DNA of 61,411 nt, from NCBI RefSeq assembly GCF_002567005.1, contig NZ_NUZU01000007.1, forward strand, positions 1 to 61,411, read 5' to 3'. The notes under the pieces were generated by a model that did not search any database, was not told where the DNA came from, and saw only the letters and a list, made by a program, of their open reading frames with translations. The position numbers and the translations under genes are program-made. Shown here in pieces: positions 32,421-43,985 of the stretch; positions within the stretch are counted from its first letter, which is position 1; the number at the start of each line of letters is the position of its first letter. Source of the stretch: Bacillus sp. AFS073361. GTDB lineage: Bacteria > Bacillota > Bacilli > Bacillales > Cytobacillaceae.

Positions 32421-34106
32421 ATGAAAAGAAAAAAATTTATGATTACAGCAGTTTGTACCATGCTACTAGGCACCTCAACAGTATTTGCCAACAATGACCT
32501 TCCTAGTGATCCAACGATTGAAAAGCAAGGGAAACACACATTCCCATCAAAGCAACCACACCCTGCCTTTACATGGAATTCGACTGTCATCCCTGTTTCG
32601 AGCGTACTTCACCCAAGCTCTGCACAAGGAGCCGGAATGGTGGAAGCTCCACTCCAGCAAATCTATCAAATTATGAACCAAGCAATTTCACAAAAATTAA
32701 TGCCAGGCGCTGTCACATTTGTAGCGAGAGCTGGGAAAATTGTGAAACATGACGCTTATGGCTATTCAGCTCAATACACCGATGGTAAGTTTACCGAAAT
32801 GGAAAATCCAATTCCAATGGAAAACGACACGATTTTTGACTTAGCGTCTATTAGCAAGATTTTTACTGCTACGGCCGTGATGATTCTTTTTGAAAAAGGA
32901 TTATTCAATCTTGATGATCCGGTGGCAAAACATATTCCAGAATTTGCTGCAAACGGGAAAGAAAACGTAACGATTCAACAGTTGTTAACCCACACATCCG
33001 GTTTTGTCTCCTGGATTCCTCTATATTCAAAAGGGAATTCAAGAGAAGATAGGCTGAAGTTGGTATTAAACCAACCTTTGAAAAATGCACCCGGTACGAC
33101 TTACGAATACAGTGATTTAAATATGATCACGTTAGGAATGTTAGTTGAGCACCTGTCCGGCCAGCGCCAGGATGAATTTGTCCGGGAGCACATCACAGAA
33201 CCTTTAGGGATGAAGGATACGATGTACAATCCGCCGGCTTCTTTGAAAAATCGCATTGCTGCGACCGAATACCAGTCAACACCAAATCGTGGTCTCGTCT
33301 GGGGAGAAGTTCATGATGAGAATGCTTGGTCATTGGATGGGGTTGCCGGACATGCGGGTGTGTTCTCAACAGCAAATGATCTTGCAAAGCTTGCCCATAT
33401 TTTTATTAATGAAGGCATGTATGGTGGCAAAAGAATCCTGAAGCCGGAAACGGTACAGTTGCTGCTGCAAAATCAGAACGCCGCATTCCCTGGGAATGAC
33501 CATGGCCTTGGCTGGGAGCTAGGCCAGGGCTGGTATATGGATGCTTTATCAGAAGGTACCTACTCTTTTGGCCATACGGGGTATACAGGAACTTCGATTG
33601 TAGTAAGCCCGAACAATAAAACCGTAGCGATCTTACTGACCAACCGTGTCCATCCGTCAAGAAATATGGGGTCAATGAATCAAACCCGTCGCTTATTTGC
33701 TAGAAATGTAGCTGATTCGATTCCTGTCTCGATTCCTGGTAAGAGTGATGCTTGGTTTGCAGGGTACGGCGACAAGTTAAACCGAGTAATGGAAACTGAT
33801 CTTCAATTATCCAAGGATACCACACTCACGTTCTCCACATGGCACATGATTGAGAATGTATGGGATATCGGATCCGTAGAGATTTATAGAGATGGCAGTT
33901 GGCACCAGCTTGCTCAGTTAACAGGCACAAGCAATGGCTGGGAAAAGAAAGAATTGGATATACCTAGTGATTCGACGAAATTACGGTTTTTATATCAAAC
34001 CGATGGTTCTACAAATTCCCGCGGCTGGTATATTCAGAATCCAAAACTTGATTCAGGAGCTCCTCTTTCTTTTGCAAAAAATGAATGGGAGCTAAGGGAC
34101 TATTAA
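32421..34106 (+). CDS. Secreted serine hydrolase of the beta-lactamase/PBP4* family (AmiE/AmlB-like)
   Basis: 561 residues with start ATG 32421 behind AAAGGAGGACGT. A signal peptide (MKRKKFMITAVCTMLLGTSTVFA) is followed by a linker. The class C beta-lactamase-like domain (about 75-430) contains the nucleophile SISK (SxxK, in DLASISKIFTATAVMIL), the YSD triad element (YEYSDLNM) and HTGYTG near the KTG position. A C-terminal extension of about 130 residues (from TTLTFSTWHMIENVWDIGSVEIYRDG) reads as a separate beta-sandwich, perhaps carbohydrate-binding. In B. subtilis the homologous cluster pairs such a hydrolase (amiE/ybbE) with nagZ and namZ for muropeptide recycling. The same order is seen here. 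Confidence 0.78.
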   Translation: MKRKKFMITAVCTMLLGTSTVFANNDLPSDPTIEKQGKHTFPSKQPHPAFTWNSTVIPVSSVLHPSSAQGAGMVEAPLQQIYQIMNQAISQKLMPGAVTFVARAGKIVKHDAYGYSAQYTDGKFTEMENPIPMENDTIFDLASISKIFTATAVMILFEKGLFNLDDPVAKHIPEFAANGKENVTIQQLLTHTSGFVSWIPLYSKGNSREDRLKLVLNQPLKNAPGTTYEYSDLNMITLGMLVEHLSGQRQDEFVREHITEPLGMKDTMYNPPASLKNRIAATEYQSTPNRGLVWGEVHDENAWSLDGVAGHAGVFSTANDLAKLAHIFINEGMYGGKRILKPETVQLLLQNQNAAFPGNDHGLGWELGQGWYMDALSEGTYSFGHTGYTGTSIVVSPNNKTVAILLTNRVHPSRNMGSMNQTRRLFARNVADSIPVSIPGKSDAWFAGYGDKLNRVMETDLQLSKDTTLTFSTWHMIENVWDIGSVEIYRDGSWHQLAQLTGTSNGWEKKELDIPSDSTKLRFLYQTDGSTNSRGWYIQNPKLDSGAPLSFAKNEWELRDY

Positions 34107-34133
34107 AAAAAGAATAACTTGAGGAGGAGAAAC

Positions 34134-36206
34134 ATGCGAAAATTTTTAAAGACATTTATGACCTCGTTTCTAGCATTTGCACTCGTGTTGACAGGGATTC
34201 CGTTTTCAGGAGCAACAGCAGCTTCAGAAATCGCGGATTTAGTGATTGATCTCAATGTTCCACAGGTTACAAGGGAAGTAAAGAATAATAAACTTGATTT
34301 AAACGCACTTCATGTTTATGAGGATGGCCACTTTATGCTGGTCTCTGAGAACTTAAAATGGAAGTCTTCAAATAAGAATGTTGCCTCTATATCTGAAGAT
34401 GGAGAAGTAACTTTATCCGGTCACAATGGTACAACGTTTATCTCTGTCAGCGATGGCAGCAATACCGACAGAATTTCAATTCAATTTAAGGGAAATCAAG
34501 ACAATATCCTTGTTGAAAAAGAAAAAGGCGCACGTTATGACCTTATCGGCAATGCCATCGATCACATGACAATGGAAGAAAAAGTCGGACAAATGCTAAT
34601 GCCTGACTTTAGAAATTGGAATGGCAAAAATGTCACGGTAATGAACGACGAAATTGCAAAGCTTGTAAAGGATTATCATCTTGGTGGTGTGATTTTATTC
34701 CGTGAAAATACGGTGACAGCTGAACAGACGACCAAACTAGTGGATGCTTATCAAGAAGCAGCGGAAAAGTATGGACTGTTGATTTCCATTGACCAGGAAG
34801 GTGGAATCGTTACACGTCTGCAAACTGGTACCGATATGCCAGGCAATATGGCATTGGGTGCGACTAAATCTGAAGAGCTAGCTGAAAAAGTCGGCAGGAC
34901 AATAGGTGAAGAGCTAAACGCACTTGGGATTAACATGAATTTTGGACCAGTGTTGGATGTAAACAATAATCCTGATAATCCTGTTATCGGTGTGCGTTCT
35001 TTTGGTGAAGACCCTGAGTTAGTTTCAAAGTTGGGAAATGCTTATATTAAAGGACTTCATGAAACGGGCACTTCGGCCACTGCTAAGCATTTTCCAGGTC
35101 ATGGAGATACTGCGGTTGATTCACATGTAGGACTTCCATCGGTACCTCATGATCTTAATCGATTAAAGAAAGTAGAATTATATCCTTTCCAGCAGGCAAT
35201 GGATGCTGGTATTGATGCGATTATGTCAGCGCACGTAACGTTCCCAAAAATTGATGATACAAAAGCAATTTCTAAAAAGGACGGAACAGAAGTCTCTGTA
35301 CCAGGTACGCTTTCCCACAAGATATTAACAGGTCTAATGCGCGAAGAAATGGGCTTTAAAGGTGTTATCGTAACTGATGCGATGAATATGGGTGCGATTG
35401 CCGATCATTTTGGATCCGTTGATGCAGCTATCCGTGCTGTAAAAGCAGGTGCAGATGTCCTATTAATGCCAGTGGGAATCCAAGCAGTGGCAAATGGACT
35501 TTATGATTCAGTCAACGCTGGCGATATCTCAGAAGATAGACTTGAGCAGTCAGTAGAGCGGATATTAACCCTGAAATTAAATAGAAGCATTGTTAAGGCG
35601 GAAATGGAAAGGAGTCTTGATGAAAAGGTTGCGAAGGCTATTCAAGTAGTAGGTTCACCTGAACATAAAGCAGTTGAAAAAGAAGCAGCAGAAAAATCAA
35701 TTACGCTTGTAAAAAATAATGATATACTTCCACTTAATGTTTCTCCTGAAGATAAGATTGTTGTGGTTGGTGGGGCGGCTTTCTCTATGAATCTCCTTGC
35801 AGCTGAGGTCCAAAAATACCATCCTGGCGCAATTTATATCAATGCTTCAGAATCACTTGATGCTACACAATTAGCACAAGTGAAGGATGCAAAATACATC
35901 ATTGCTGGAACCTACACCTCAAGTGTTGGAGGCAGAGCCAACGACGCTAGTCAAATGGTGATGATAAGACAACTCATCGAGACTGGTGTACCTGTCATTG
36001 CTGTTGGGGCTAGAAATCCATATGACGTTATGTCCTATACGAATGTAGATGCCTATCTTGTTCAATTTGGCTTTAGACCAAAGAGCTTTGAAGCAACAGC
36101 AAGTACAATTTTTGGTAAAAATAATCCGACAGGAAAGCTGCCTGTTACGATTTACAACCATGATGGCAGTGTTTTATATGGATTTGATCACGGGTTAGGA
36201 TACTAA
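34134..36206 (+). CDS. nagZ: Secreted beta-N-acetylglucosaminidase NagZ (GH3)
   Basis: 690 residues with start ATG 34134 behind GAGGAGGAGAAAC. After the signal peptide (to ATAAS, about residue 32) comes a BIG2-like domain (WKSSNKNVASISEDGEVTLSGHNGTTFISVSDG). The GH3 barrel follows: GQMLMPDFRNW, ISIDQEGGIVTRL, acid/base dyad in KHFPGHGDTAVDSHVGLP, nucleophile Asp in GVIVTDAMNMGAI. The C-terminal alpha/beta domain covers about 490-690. It removes GlcNAc from the non-reducing end of muropeptides and glycan chains outside the cell. It lies 27 bases after the serine hydrolase gene and 98 before namZ. Confidence 0.88.
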   Translation: MRKFLKTFMTSFLAFALVLTGIPFSGATAASEIADLVIDLNVPQVTREVKNNKLDLNALHVYEDGHFMLVSENLKWKSSNKNVASISEDGEVTLSGHNGTTFISVSDGSNTDRISIQFKGNQDNILVEKEKGARYDLIGNAIDHMTMEEKVGQMLMPDFRNWNGKNVTVMNDEIAKLVKDYHLGGVILFRENTVTAEQTTKLVDAYQEAAEKYGLLISIDQEGGIVTRLQTGTDMPGNMALGATKSEELAEKVGRTIGEELNALGINMNFGPVLDVNNNPDNPVIGVRSFGEDPELVSKLGNAYIKGLHETGTSATAKHFPGHGDTAVDSHVGLPSVPHDLNRLKKVELYPFQQAMDAGIDAIMSAHVTFPKIDDTKAISKKDGTEVSVPGTLSHKILTGLMREEMGFKGVIVTDAMNMGAIADHFGSVDAAIRAVKAGADVLLMPVGIQAVANGLYDSVNAGDISEDRLEQSVERILTLKLNRSIVKAEMERSLDEKVAKAIQVVGSPEHKAVEKEAAEKSITLVKNNDILPLNVSPEDKIVVVGGAAFSMNLLAAEVQKYHPGAIYINASESLDATQLAQVKDAKYIIAGTYTSSVGGRANDASQMVMIRQLIETGVPVIAVGARNPYDVMSYTNVDAYLVQFGFRPKSFEATASTIFGKNNPTGKLPVTIYNHDGSVLYGFDHGLGY

Positions 36207-36304
36207 GTAGGGGAGAGATAGAGGGGAATTTAGTTGTGACTGCTTCAAATAGGGGTAGGGCTATATTCCTTAAACTTTGATAGATCAAAAGAGGAGGGGT
36301 ACTT

Positions 36305-37555
36305 TTGAAAAAGGGGATTATAGGTTTATTGGCTCTCGTTCTACTACTTTCGACCGTTTCAGCAGCTGTTGCAAAGAACGCAAAAGAGAAGAAGAATGAA
36401 AAATTCCGTTTGGGCGTAGAGGTTTTGTTGCAGGATAAGATTGATTTGATAAAGGATAAGCGCGTCGGCTTAATCACCAATCCGACGGCGGTTGATCAAA
36501 GCGTTACTAGTATCGTAGATTTACTATACAATAACAACAATGTAAATTTAACTGCTCTTTATGGTCCTGAGCATGGTGTCCGTGGAAGTGCACAAGCTGG
36601 TCAATATGTTGAACAATATACGGATGAAAAAACAGGACTTCCAGTTTACAGCCTTTATGGGAAGACAAAAAAGCCAACACCTGAAATGCTAAGCAATGTC
36701 GATGTATTGTTATTTGATATCCAAGATGTGGGGACACGTTATTACACCTATATTTACACCATGGCACTAGCGATGGAAGCAGCAAAAGAGAACAATATTC
36801 CAATTATCGTTCTTGACCGTCCGAATCCAATCAGCGGGACAAAAGTCGAAGGACCTGTGCTCGAGGATAAGTACTCTTCGTTCATCGGTGAATATCCGAT
36901 TCCTGTTCGCCACGGGATGACAGTCGGGGAATTAGCCAAGCTTTTCAATAGCGAATTTGGTATTGGAGCCGATTTAACGGTAGTGGAAATGGAGGGTTGG
37001 AAACGAAACATATATTACGATGAGACACCATTAGAATGGATCCTTCCATCGCCAAACATGCCAACCCTGGAAACTGCGGTTGTCTACCCAGGGGCTGCCC
37101 TCATTGAAGGAACCAATGTTTCCGAGGGAAGAGGAACAACAAAGCCATTTGAATTGATTGGAGCACCGTTCATTAATAGCGACAATTTGGCTGCCAAGTT
37201 AAACTCTTACAAATTACCTGGTGTCACATTCCGAGCGTCTTCATTTATACCGACCTTCTCGAAGCATGCGAATGTTTTAAGCCATGGAATTCAAATTCAT
37301 GTCACAGACCGAAATGCCTATAAGCCGTTTGAAACAGGATTGTATATCGTAAAAACAATTCATGATATGTATCCAAACGATTTCCAATTTAGAGCACCGA
37401 ATGCAGCAGGAATCTCCTTCTTTGATAACCTTGTCGGTAATGGTTCGATCCGTGCTGATATTGAAGCTGGCAAATCTATTGAAGAAATAAAAGCTGCATG
37501 GCAGGCGGGTTTAGATGAATTTAACGGGGTTCGTGAGAAGTATTTATTATATTAA
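36305..37555 (+). CDS. namZ: Exo-beta-N-acetylmuramidase NamZ (DUF1343)
   Basis: 416 residues starting at TTG behind GAGGAGGGG. The signal peptide (MKKGIIGLLALVLLLSTVSAAVA) is followed by the DUF1343 domain: RVGLITNPTAVD, LYGPEHGVRGSAQAGQ, LPVYSLYG, LLFDIQDVGTRYYTYIYTMALAMEAA, VLDRPNPISG, PSPNMPTLETAVVYPGAALIEGTNVSEGRGTTKPFELIGAPF. NamZ releases MurNAc from peptide-free glycan ends, working alternately with NagZ. murQ, murR and murP, which complete the pathway in B. subtilis, are not in this window. Confidence 0.88.
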   Translation: MKKGIIGLLALVLLLSTVSAAVAKNAKEKKNEKFRLGVEVLLQDKIDLIKDKRVGLITNPTAVDQSVTSIVDLLYNNNNVNLTALYGPEHGVRGSAQAGQYVEQYTDEKTGLPVYSLYGKTKKPTPEMLSNVDVLLFDIQDVGTRYYTYIYTMALAMEAAKENNIPIIVLDRPNPISGTKVEGPVLEDKYSSFIGEYPIPVRHGMTVGELAKLFNSEFGIGADLTVVEMEGWKRNIYYDETPLEWILPSPNMPTLETAVVYPGAALIEGTNVSEGRGTTKPFELIGAPFINSDNLAAKLNSYKLPGVTFRASSFIPTFSKHANVLSHGIQIHVTDRNAYKPFETGLYIVKTIHDMYPNDFQFRAPNAAGISFFDNLVGNGSIRADIEAGKSIEEIKAAWQAGLDEFNGVREKYLLY

Positions 37556-37561
37556 TAGGTG

Positions 37562-37594
37562 TGAGGGCCTTCTTTATAGGAGGCCTCTTTTTAG
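37562..37594 (+). terminator. Terminator after namZ
   Basis: GAGGGCCTTC pairs with GGAGGCCTC with one bulged G, then TTTTT. The following 298 bases up to 37891 are very AT-rich and hold no feature I can support. Confidence 0.7.
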
Positions 37595-37891
37595 TACGAT
37601 TTATCCTTTAAGAAAAAATCAAATTATATTATGGGCTAAACTAGTAAAAAAAACTATTACGATCTTCAAGTGATTGACGAAACCATTTTATTATTCTGCC
37701 TAGTGGGGGAATTACTGACAAAAACCTAAATTATATCGCAAGTACATTAATTATAAGAGAAGTTCACGTGACAAAAATAGTAAATTACTCCTTGAAACTT
37801 TCTTTTAAAAAATGGACAATAGATATTAGTAGTTGGATTCAACACTTTATTACAATATTCGCTATATATCTATTACGTAAGGGGTAGGGTT

Positions 37892-39163
37892 ATGGAAACA
37901 GCAAAAAGAATTGGTGTAGAAAATGAACAAGTACGTACCTCGCGTCAGAAGAAATGGATTTTACTTGGGATCCTTGTTCTTTTATTCATTTCTGTTATGT
38001 TAAGCATAGCTGTTATAGAAGTTAAAAAAAGTAAATCTAAGCCGTTAGTGTTAATAAAACCAACAGAAAAAATATTTACTAAAACAAAAACAGTGTCAGG
38101 TCGTGTTGTACAAAGTCATGCTGAAACGATTTATTTAAATGTAACAAAAGGATCTATACAGGAAATTTTTGTGAAAGAAGGGGAAACTGTTACAAAAGGA
38201 CAAAAGCTCTTTTCTTATGAAGGATCAACAGTCGCGGCTGAGCTAGGACAAGCAGAAGTAAATAAAAAGCTAGCAGAAACAAGTGTTACTCAGATGAAAG
38301 AGCAAATCACTTCATTAGAGCAGGATATACAAGAAGCTGAGTCAACCTCTATAACCTCTACCACTGATACAACAGATACAACTGATACAACCAATACAAC
38401 TAATGCAGTTGATACAGCTAACATAGCTACTAAAGCTATCACGATCCAGTCAATTCAAGCTGAACTAAATAAAGTAAAAGCTGAGCTCCGTGCAGCAGAT
38501 CTAAAAGTAGAAAAATATACGTTGCAGGCTGAAAAGCTAAAATCTGAGCTCGAAACATTAACTGTCATCAGCAACACTGCTGGTTTAATATCAAACCTGA
38601 ACCAAAATGTAGGTCAAGGTTTTCGAGCAAAAGAAAATCAGCAACTAGCAATCATGCAAATCGCTTCAAATGATCCGTTTCAAATTGAAGGAAAGCTAAC
38701 AGAAGCAGAAAAAGCAAAAATTACATCAGGCCAATCTATTACAGTAACTTCTAATGTAGTAGCCAATAAGAAATGGAAAGGAAAAATTTCGGAGGTTAGT
38801 GATTATCCTACATATAAAACAAATGCAAATAAGAATAAAGATATACAACAAGAAACTAATCCATACTATTCCTTTAAAGCAAGTCTAGATTCACAAAAGG
38901 GCCTATATCCTGGCTACAATACCATGCTAGACGTAGTAGTGCAGTCAAAGCAGTTGCTAGCAGTTCCTGAAACGAGCATCATGGGCTTTGGAAAATCCAC
39001 CTATGTATATGTACAAAAAAAAGGAAAGATTCAGAAACAAAAGGTAGAAACTGGTCAAAAAGGAGGCAAATGGGTTGCCATACTTAAGGGTTTAAAGGAA
39101 GAAGACAAAATAGAAGAAAACCCATCCTGGATTGTTCGCCTTGGTACATCTCTTTTTGATTAG
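37892..39163 (+). CDS. HlyD/RND-type membrane fusion (adaptor) protein, orphan
   Basis: 423 residues. There is one N-terminal membrane segment (WILLGILVLLFISVMLSIAVI, about 24-44), then a lipoyl/barrel-sandwich half (SGRVVQSHAETIYLNVTKGSIQEIFVKEGETVTKGQKLFSYE). A coiled-coil hairpin (about 115-230) is interrupted by a Thr-rich repeat. The second barrel half is TLTVISNTAGLISNLNQNVGQ, followed by a beta-barrel and C-terminal domain (VVQSKQLLAVPETSIMGFG...). Such adaptors join ABC exporters of the MacAB/YknXYZ type. Here no transporter gene is adjacent on either side, so its partner is unknown. The start is ATG behind TAAGGGGTAGGGTT. Confidence 0.75.
   Translation: METAKRIGVENEQVRTSRQKKWILLGILVLLFISVMLSIAVIEVKKSKSKPLVLIKPTEKIFTKTKTVSGRVVQSHAETIYLNVTKGSIQEIFVKEGETVTKGQKLFSYEGSTVAAELGQAEVNKKLAETSVTQMKEQITSLEQDIQEAESTSITSTTDTTDTTDTTNTTNAVDTANIATKAITIQSIQAELNKVKAELRAADLKVEKYTLQAEKLKSELETLTVISNTAGLISNLNQNVGQGFRAKENQQLAIMQIASNDPFQIEGKLTEAEKAKITSGQSITVTSNVVANKKWKGKISEVSDYPTYKTNANKNKDIQQETNPYYSFKASLDSQKGLYPGYNTMLDVVVQSKQLLAVPETSIMGFGKSTYVYVQKKGKIQKQKVETGQKGGKWVAILKGLKEEDKIEENPSWIVRLGTSLFD
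38366..38419 (+). repeat. Nine-base tandem repeat inside the HlyD-like gene
   Basis: Six units of about GATACAACT (GATACAACA, GATACAACT, GATACAACC, AATACAACT, AATGCAGTT, GATACAGCT) encode a D-T-T / N-T-T repeat at the tip of the coiled-coil hairpin. The in-frame 9-base period allows length change without frameshift. Confidence 0.75.
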
Positions 39164-39291
39164 TATTTTACAGGTAAATTATGGTTCATCCTAAACATAA
39201 TATCGAAACACGACTATATTACTATAATTAATATTATGTATTTCATTTTAACCGATACTCATATATAATGTAGCTTAATTGAATATAAATA

Positions 39292-41329
<2,038 letters not shown>

Positions 41330-41350
41330 CTTTCTTAGGAGGTTATACGG

Positions 41351-41422
41351 ATGAATGTTCAAAAGATTAAAGAGGAAATTACCCAAATGAAAACTAGCCT
41401 TGCTTTTTTAGAGGGGTATTAA
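41351..41422 (+). CDS. Possible 23-residue peptide downstream of thiC
   Basis: An ATG 21 bases after the thiC stop, preceded by a strong AGGAGG (spacing 8), opens a 23-codon frame reading MNVQKIKEEITQM then KTSLAFLEGY. It is followed by a terminator at 41437. The helical, charged sequence is not a signal or membrane peptide. It may be a real small protein or the remnant of a longer gene. I do not recognise it. Confidence 0.4.
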   Translation: MNVQKIKEEITQMKTSLAFLEGY

Positions 41423-41436
41423 AAAGACAGCCATGT

Positions 41437-41475
41437 AACCTTACCTTGATTAATAATCGGGTAAGGTTTTTTATT
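41437..41475 (+). terminator. Terminator of the thiC transcript
   Basis: AACCTTACC pairs with GGTAAGGTT, then TTTTATTTTT. Confidence 0.85.
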
Positions 41476-41654
41476 TTTCTCTAAAATTCCATAGTAAAAA
41501 CTATTAATCACTTTTTATTATTACAAATGTTAGAGAAGGTAATTCGCCATAACATGAAAAAAGTATCTTTTTTTTTAAGTTTCACAGCTTTTCTACATGT
41601 TGAATAGACTAGTTTAAAAGAAGTTTATTAAAAAACATGGTGGAGGGAAAGAGC

Positions 41655-42098
41655 TTGAAGATATACCAAGTGAAAGGGTCGCCTGATAATGCAATGGAAT
41701 TGTTGGAAATCACAACGAATAGGAAAGTAAAGCTTAGGAATATCAAAAATGATGTGGTCATTGAAACAACAGTGGAGGCCTTTGAAATGGCATTTGAACC
41801 ATCATCAGAGTATTCCTTTATCGCGAAACAACAAGAAAAGCCACAAAGGATAAATCAAAGCGAACCAGGGGATATCAATGATTTGATCGAAAAATCTCAG
41901 GTAAAAGTTGATAAGGTTTTTGATCGATGCACAATTGTTGCGGTCAAGCTGCCCAATGGGTTTATCATCACCGAGTCGATATCCAGTGTAGATGAGGCAT
42001 CCTATAACGAAGAAACAAACACTCAGATTTGTTTGGAACGGATTAAATATAAAATTAGTGAGCTTGAAGCTTACAAAACTCAAAGTTCAGAGATATAG
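41655..42098 (+). CDS. Protein with C-terminal phage Gp49/Gp66-like domain
   Basis: 147 residues if started at TTG 41655, 5 bases after GGAGGGAAA. The frame also has an ATG at 41637, upstream of that ribosome site. The N-terminal part (IYQVKGSPDNAMELLEITTNRKVKLRNIKNDVVIETTVEAFEMAF) is unassigned. The C-terminal part (about 90-140: KVFDRCTIVAVKLPNGFIITESISSVDEASYNEETNTQICLERIKYKISELEAY) closely follows the Phage_gp49_66 pattern, a small family common in prophages. No other phage gene is nearby, so this may be a domesticated or stray phage gene. Its function is unknown. Confidence 0.65.
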   Translation: MKIYQVKGSPDNAMELLEITTNRKVKLRNIKNDVVIETTVEAFEMAFEPSSEYSFIAKQQEKPQRINQSEPGDINDLIEKSQVKVDKVFDRCTIVAVKLPNGFIITESISSVDEASYNEETNTQICLERIKYKISELEAYKTQSSEI

Positions 42099-42166
42099 TC
42101 AAGTATTAAGAATTATCGAAAATAAAATTGCTGGATGGAAGCAGTGACAAGTTACCTAAATAAAAA

Positions 42167-42210
42167 AAACCCTAGAAACTGCGTGATATCAACGCTTCTA
42201 GGGTTTTTGC
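42167..42210 (+). terminator. Terminator after the Gp49-like gene
   Basis: AAACCCTAGAA pairs with TTCTAGGGTTT, with an inner GCGT/ACGC pair, then a T-run. The preceding A-run makes it symmetric. Confidence 0.85.
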
Positions 42211-42370
42211 ATTGCAGCTTGATAAGGATTGGGATATTTCATTTTAAAATAAAAATTAGGCAACATGAAGGAAAGTTATAAATAAGTTAATAGTAGTGAA
42301 AAAAATAACCGCGCAATATTAAAACTGCAGATCTTGTCTCAATATTCGTTAGAAAAGGAGAGATAGTTTG

Positions 42371-43936
42371 ATGGTATGGACTATTTTTATCTTTCTTCTG
42401 ATTGTGTTTATTATTGGACCGATTGCCTTACTCATATGGTTACATATTTTAGCAAAGAAACCACAGCATTCGATTATAAGAGCACATCCTTATTTGGGTT
42501 GGATGCGCTACTTATTAGAAAAGATTGGTCCGGAATTCAGGCAATATTGGTTTGATGATGACAATAGCGGCAAACCATTTTCACGAACCGATTTTTTAGG
42601 GATCGTTTTTTCTGCCAAATATCGAAGTGACCTTTTAAGCTTTGGTTCCAAACGTGACTTTGATAATCCTGGGTATTATATTGCGAATGGTTTGTTTCCC
42701 TTATTAAATGAAGAATTAAGGGTCGACAATCAAGAAAAAGTCCACTCCATGAAATATAAAATTGATCATGAAGGGTTGTTTACTCGTCACGAACAGCTTG
42801 AAAAGGACCAAACCACACGTTGGCTTTACCATGAGGAAGAGACAATCATCGTTGGTGGTGATCGGAAATTTCCATGGAGACTTAGCGGTCCATTTGGTGT
42901 TTCGGCCACATCTTATGGAGCCGTCGGTGAAAACTATATCCTTTCAACAGGTCGTGGCAGCTATTTGGCAGGTGGTTCATGGATTAATACGGGAGAAGGC
43001 GGAGTTGCACCAGAGCATTTAGAAAGTGGTGTCGATGTGGTTGCTCAAATTGGCCCTGGTATATTTGGTTTTCGCGATGATGAGGGAAATTTTTCGCTGG
43101 ATGAATTTAAATGTAAAGCCAAGGAACCGAATATCAAGGCCTTTGAACTTAAATTCGGTCAAGGAGCAAAAATCCGTGGTGGACATCTGGAAGGGTCGAA
43201 GGTTTCAACGAAGGTAGCAACTATTCGGAAGGTTCCTGTTGGAAAGACCATTAATTCCCCCAATCGCTTTCCATTTTTGCATAATGCCCTTGAAACGTTG
43301 GAGTTTATCAAAATGCTGCAAGAGGAAGGCGGAAAACCTATCGGAATCAAAATCGTCGTTGGACATCCTTCCAGCTTGAATGAATTGTTCGAATCCATGA
43401 ATCATCTAAAAATTTATCCGGATTTTATTACGGTTGATGGCGGTGAGGGTGGAACAGGTGCCACTTACAAATCAATGGCAGATACGATGGGGCTTCCTCT
43501 ATATCCTGCTTTAATCGCGGTTGTTGATAAAGCCCATCAGTTTGGGGTACGAAAGAAGCTGAAAATATTTGCTTCAGGAAAGTTAATTTCAGCTGATAAA
43601 ATTGCCATTGCCCTTGCAATTGGTGCAGATGCCGTGAACTCTGCCCGAGGTTTTATGATTGCTAACGGCTGTATTATGGCTCTTCAATGCCATACTGGTA
43701 AATGTCCTACGGGCGTAACAACCACCGATCCCAAGTATCAAGAAGCACTTGTGCCAGAGGAAAAGAAATGGCGAGTCATGAACTATATTATTAATGTACG
43801 TCAAGGTTTGTTTGCTTTAGCTGCGGCTTGTGGCATTGATAGCCCATGTAAATTCACTCGTGAGCACATTGTATTTAAAGATGTCGATGGAAGAATAAAA
43901 AAGTTATCTGAACTGTTTCCAATGATTGATTCTTAG
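42371..43936 (+). CDS. Glutamate synthase large-subunit-like protein (YerD-like), membrane-anchored
   Basis: 521 residues. There is an N-terminal membrane segment (TIFIFLLIVFIIGPIALLIWLHI, about 4-26), then the FMN-binding glutamate synthase central domain: FGVSATSYGAVGENYILSTGRGSYLAGGSWINTGEGG, IKIVVGHPSS, FITVDGGEGGTGATYKSMADTMGLPLYPALI, and C-terminal CIMALQCHTGKCPTGVTTTDP with the three cysteines of a 3Fe-4S cluster. There is no glutaminase domain, so it resembles B. subtilis YerD, whose reaction is unknown, rather than a true GOGAT. The start is ATG 42371 behind AAAGGAGAGATAG. A TTG three bases earlier is possible. Confidence 0.85.
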   Translation: MVWTIFIFLLIVFIIGPIALLIWLHILAKKPQHSIIRAHPYLGWMRYLLEKIGPEFRQYWFDDDNSGKPFSRTDFLGIVFSAKYRSDLLSFGSKRDFDNPGYYIANGLFPLLNEELRVDNQEKVHSMKYKIDHEGLFTRHEQLEKDQTTRWLYHEEETIIVGGDRKFPWRLSGPFGVSATSYGAVGENYILSTGRGSYLAGGSWINTGEGGVAPEHLESGVDVVAQIGPGIFGFRDDEGNFSLDEFKCKAKEPNIKAFELKFGQGAKIRGGHLEGSKVSTKVATIRKVPVGKTINSPNRFPFLHNALETLEFIKMLQEEGGKPIGIKIVVGHPSSLNELFESMNHLKIYPDFITVDGGEGGTGATYKSMADTMGLPLYPALIAVVDKAHQFGVRKKLKIFASGKLISADKIAIALAIGADAVNSARGFMIANGCIMALQCHTGKCPTGVTTTDPKYQEALVPEEKKWRVMNYIINVRQGLFALAAACGIDSPCKFTREHIVFKDVDGRIKKLSELFPMIDS

Positions 43937-43985
43937 ACAAGTAAAAAAAATAACTCCTCCACAGAACGCATCAACCAAAATTTAT

